From Ctenosaura bakeri (lineage: Eukaryota; Chordata; Lepidosauria; Squamata; Iguanidae), in assembly GCA_948474755.1 (NCBI GenBank), contig CAOLHI010001444.1, forward strand, positions 310,001 to 374,000: 64,000 nt of DNA, read 5' to 3'. The position numbers and the translations under genes are program-made. Shown here piece after piece: positions 63,338 to 64,000 of this stretch. Within the stretch, counting starts at the first letter, position 1; every line of letters begins with the position of its first letter. The notes under the pieces were generated by a model. The model saw nothing but the letters and a program-made list of their open reading frames with translations, was not told where the DNA came from and did no database searches.

Positions 63338-63438
63338 GGCCTTCCAAATACTTTTCGTCTACAATTCCCAGCATTGTCTATGCTTGCTAGAGCTGATGGG
63401 GTTGCCCTCCAACAACATCTGGAAGGCCATAATTTGCC
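63338..63438. mobile_element. Family G copy G8
   Basis: GGCCTTCCAAATACTTTTCG TCTACAATTCCCAGCATTGT on the left; GAGCTGATGGGGTTGCCCTC CAACAACATCTGGAAGGCC on the right. Arms are complementary. Confidence 0.75.
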
Positions 63439-63852
63439 CCTCCTCCTTGTATACAGAATTCTTTCTTAAATCTGGAAATCTTTCCACATTTATCTGGGAG
63501 GAATCCCCACTGGATGCAAGAGGATTTACTTCTGATTTAAATACACACAAGATTGTGTTGCACGAAAAAAAACACCCTTTAAAAAAGAAGAGTTTTTTCA
63601 CAGCATCTTTTTTTTTCTTTCTTTAAATACACAGGAGGATTTCTTCTCAGAAGTTCAGCCCATTGGGAAACAATAGTGGGAAGGAAAGGGAAGCTGCTAT
63701 TGTCTTTGGTCCAAGGTTTAATGGAGGGGACAAGGAAATATAGCATATGTGTTTCCACCCACTGCTATGGGGAAAAGAACCCAGTTTCTCTAGCAGTAGC
63801 AATGAGTTGCTCCAGTCGCTTCCCATTCTTTTCATTCTCAGGCTTGTCCCAC
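63439..63852. other. Unique spacer
   Basis: About 410 bp, nothing recognised. Confidence 0.5.
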
Positions 63853-64000
63853 TCAGTTGTGGCTACTGGAGCCACACTTAACAATTATAGCATTTTGAAA
63901 CCACTTAATTTGCCATATCTCTATTCTATAGAATTTGGGGATGTGTAGTTTTCTGAAGTAACTAAATTAGGTTTCTGTGCTAGAGAGTTCCAGTACTATG
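63853..64000. mobile_element. Family C fragment running off the window
   Basis: TTGTGGCTACTGGAGCCACA, TTGAAACCACTTAATTTGCC, CTATAGAATTTGGGGATGTG TAGTTTTCTGAAG resemble the family C left arm and centre. The element continues past the window edge. Confidence 0.45.

Noticed and set aside
1..64000. CRISPR array, operons or prokaryotic features
   Set aside because: Repeats are dispersed, eukaryotic and transposon-derived. No evenly spaced short repeats with unique spacers.
1..64000. Endogenous retrovirus or LTR pairs
   Set aside because: No TG...CA-bounded direct repeats with a primer-binding site, and no gag, pol or env-like translation, were noticed.

Overview
The window looks like a gene-poor stretch of a squamate reptile nuclear genome, most likely a lizard. 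The evidence is the repeat content: tRNA-derived SINEs ending in a Bov-B-type tail (Sauria-SINE type), a matching Bov-B/RTE LINE 3' fragment, 5'-truncated CR1 LINE ends carrying the ATAGAATC-type 3' satellite, 5S-rRNA-derived SINEs, many short inverted-repeat DNA elements, and long unspliced AT-rich spacers with tetranucleotide microsatellites. The species cannot be named from this sequence. I found no convincing protein-coding gene. Every open frame is short, lacks a recognisable host domain, or is a translation of a repeat (CR1 ORF2 C-terminus, Bov-B C-terminus, inverted-repeat elements, GAAA/CTTT microsatellites). LAYOUT. 1-5.2 kb: GC-rich inverted-repeat element (family B), several family A elements, a duplicated element-plus-SINE chimera, and a CpG-rich promoter-like block (about 2.8-3.77 kb) interrupted by a family A copy. 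5.2-16.3 kb: SINEs, a CR1 end, CTTT and CCTT microsatellites, two more family B copies, and two repeat-free blocks (about 9.0-9.4 and 13.9-14.4 kb) resembling conserved regulatory DNA. 16.3-24.7 kb: unclassified repeats E and F, a CR1 copy split by a family A element, unique sequence around 21.6-22.8 kb, and a three-layer nested insertion at 24.1-24.6 kb. 24.7-38.4 kb: mostly unique spacer, CR1 and SINE copies, a Tigger-like element, and small tandem repeats. 38.4-39.14 kb: a strong CpG island, the best promoter candidate, closely bounded by transposon debris. 39.2-48.2 kb: a short local duplication, repeats, and possible regulatory blocks at 42.1-42.8 and 44.8-45.1 kb. 48.6-64 kb: CR1, 5S-SINE, repeat E, Bov-B LINE, two hAT-like elements with 8-bp target duplications, a long-armed inverted-repeat element, and a regulatory-looking block at 57.65-58.3 kb. 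HOW IT FITS TOGETHER. The dominant signal is a burst of one non-autonomous DNA transposon family (A, about 29 full or partial copies in 64 kb). It has termini GGCCATTTCCGCAC and 3-bp target duplications, which is most like PIF/Harbinger. A second, unrelated-bodied family (B) has nearly the same terminal 14 bp and the same 3-bp duplication pattern, so one transposase probably moved both. Family A copies landed repeatedly inside SINEs and CR1 ends, which gives a relative timeline. Between the repeats lie low-repeat blocks with homeodomain, POU and nuclear-receptor-like motifs. That would suit long-range regulatory DNA around a developmental gene, but this is inference from one sequence without alignment.
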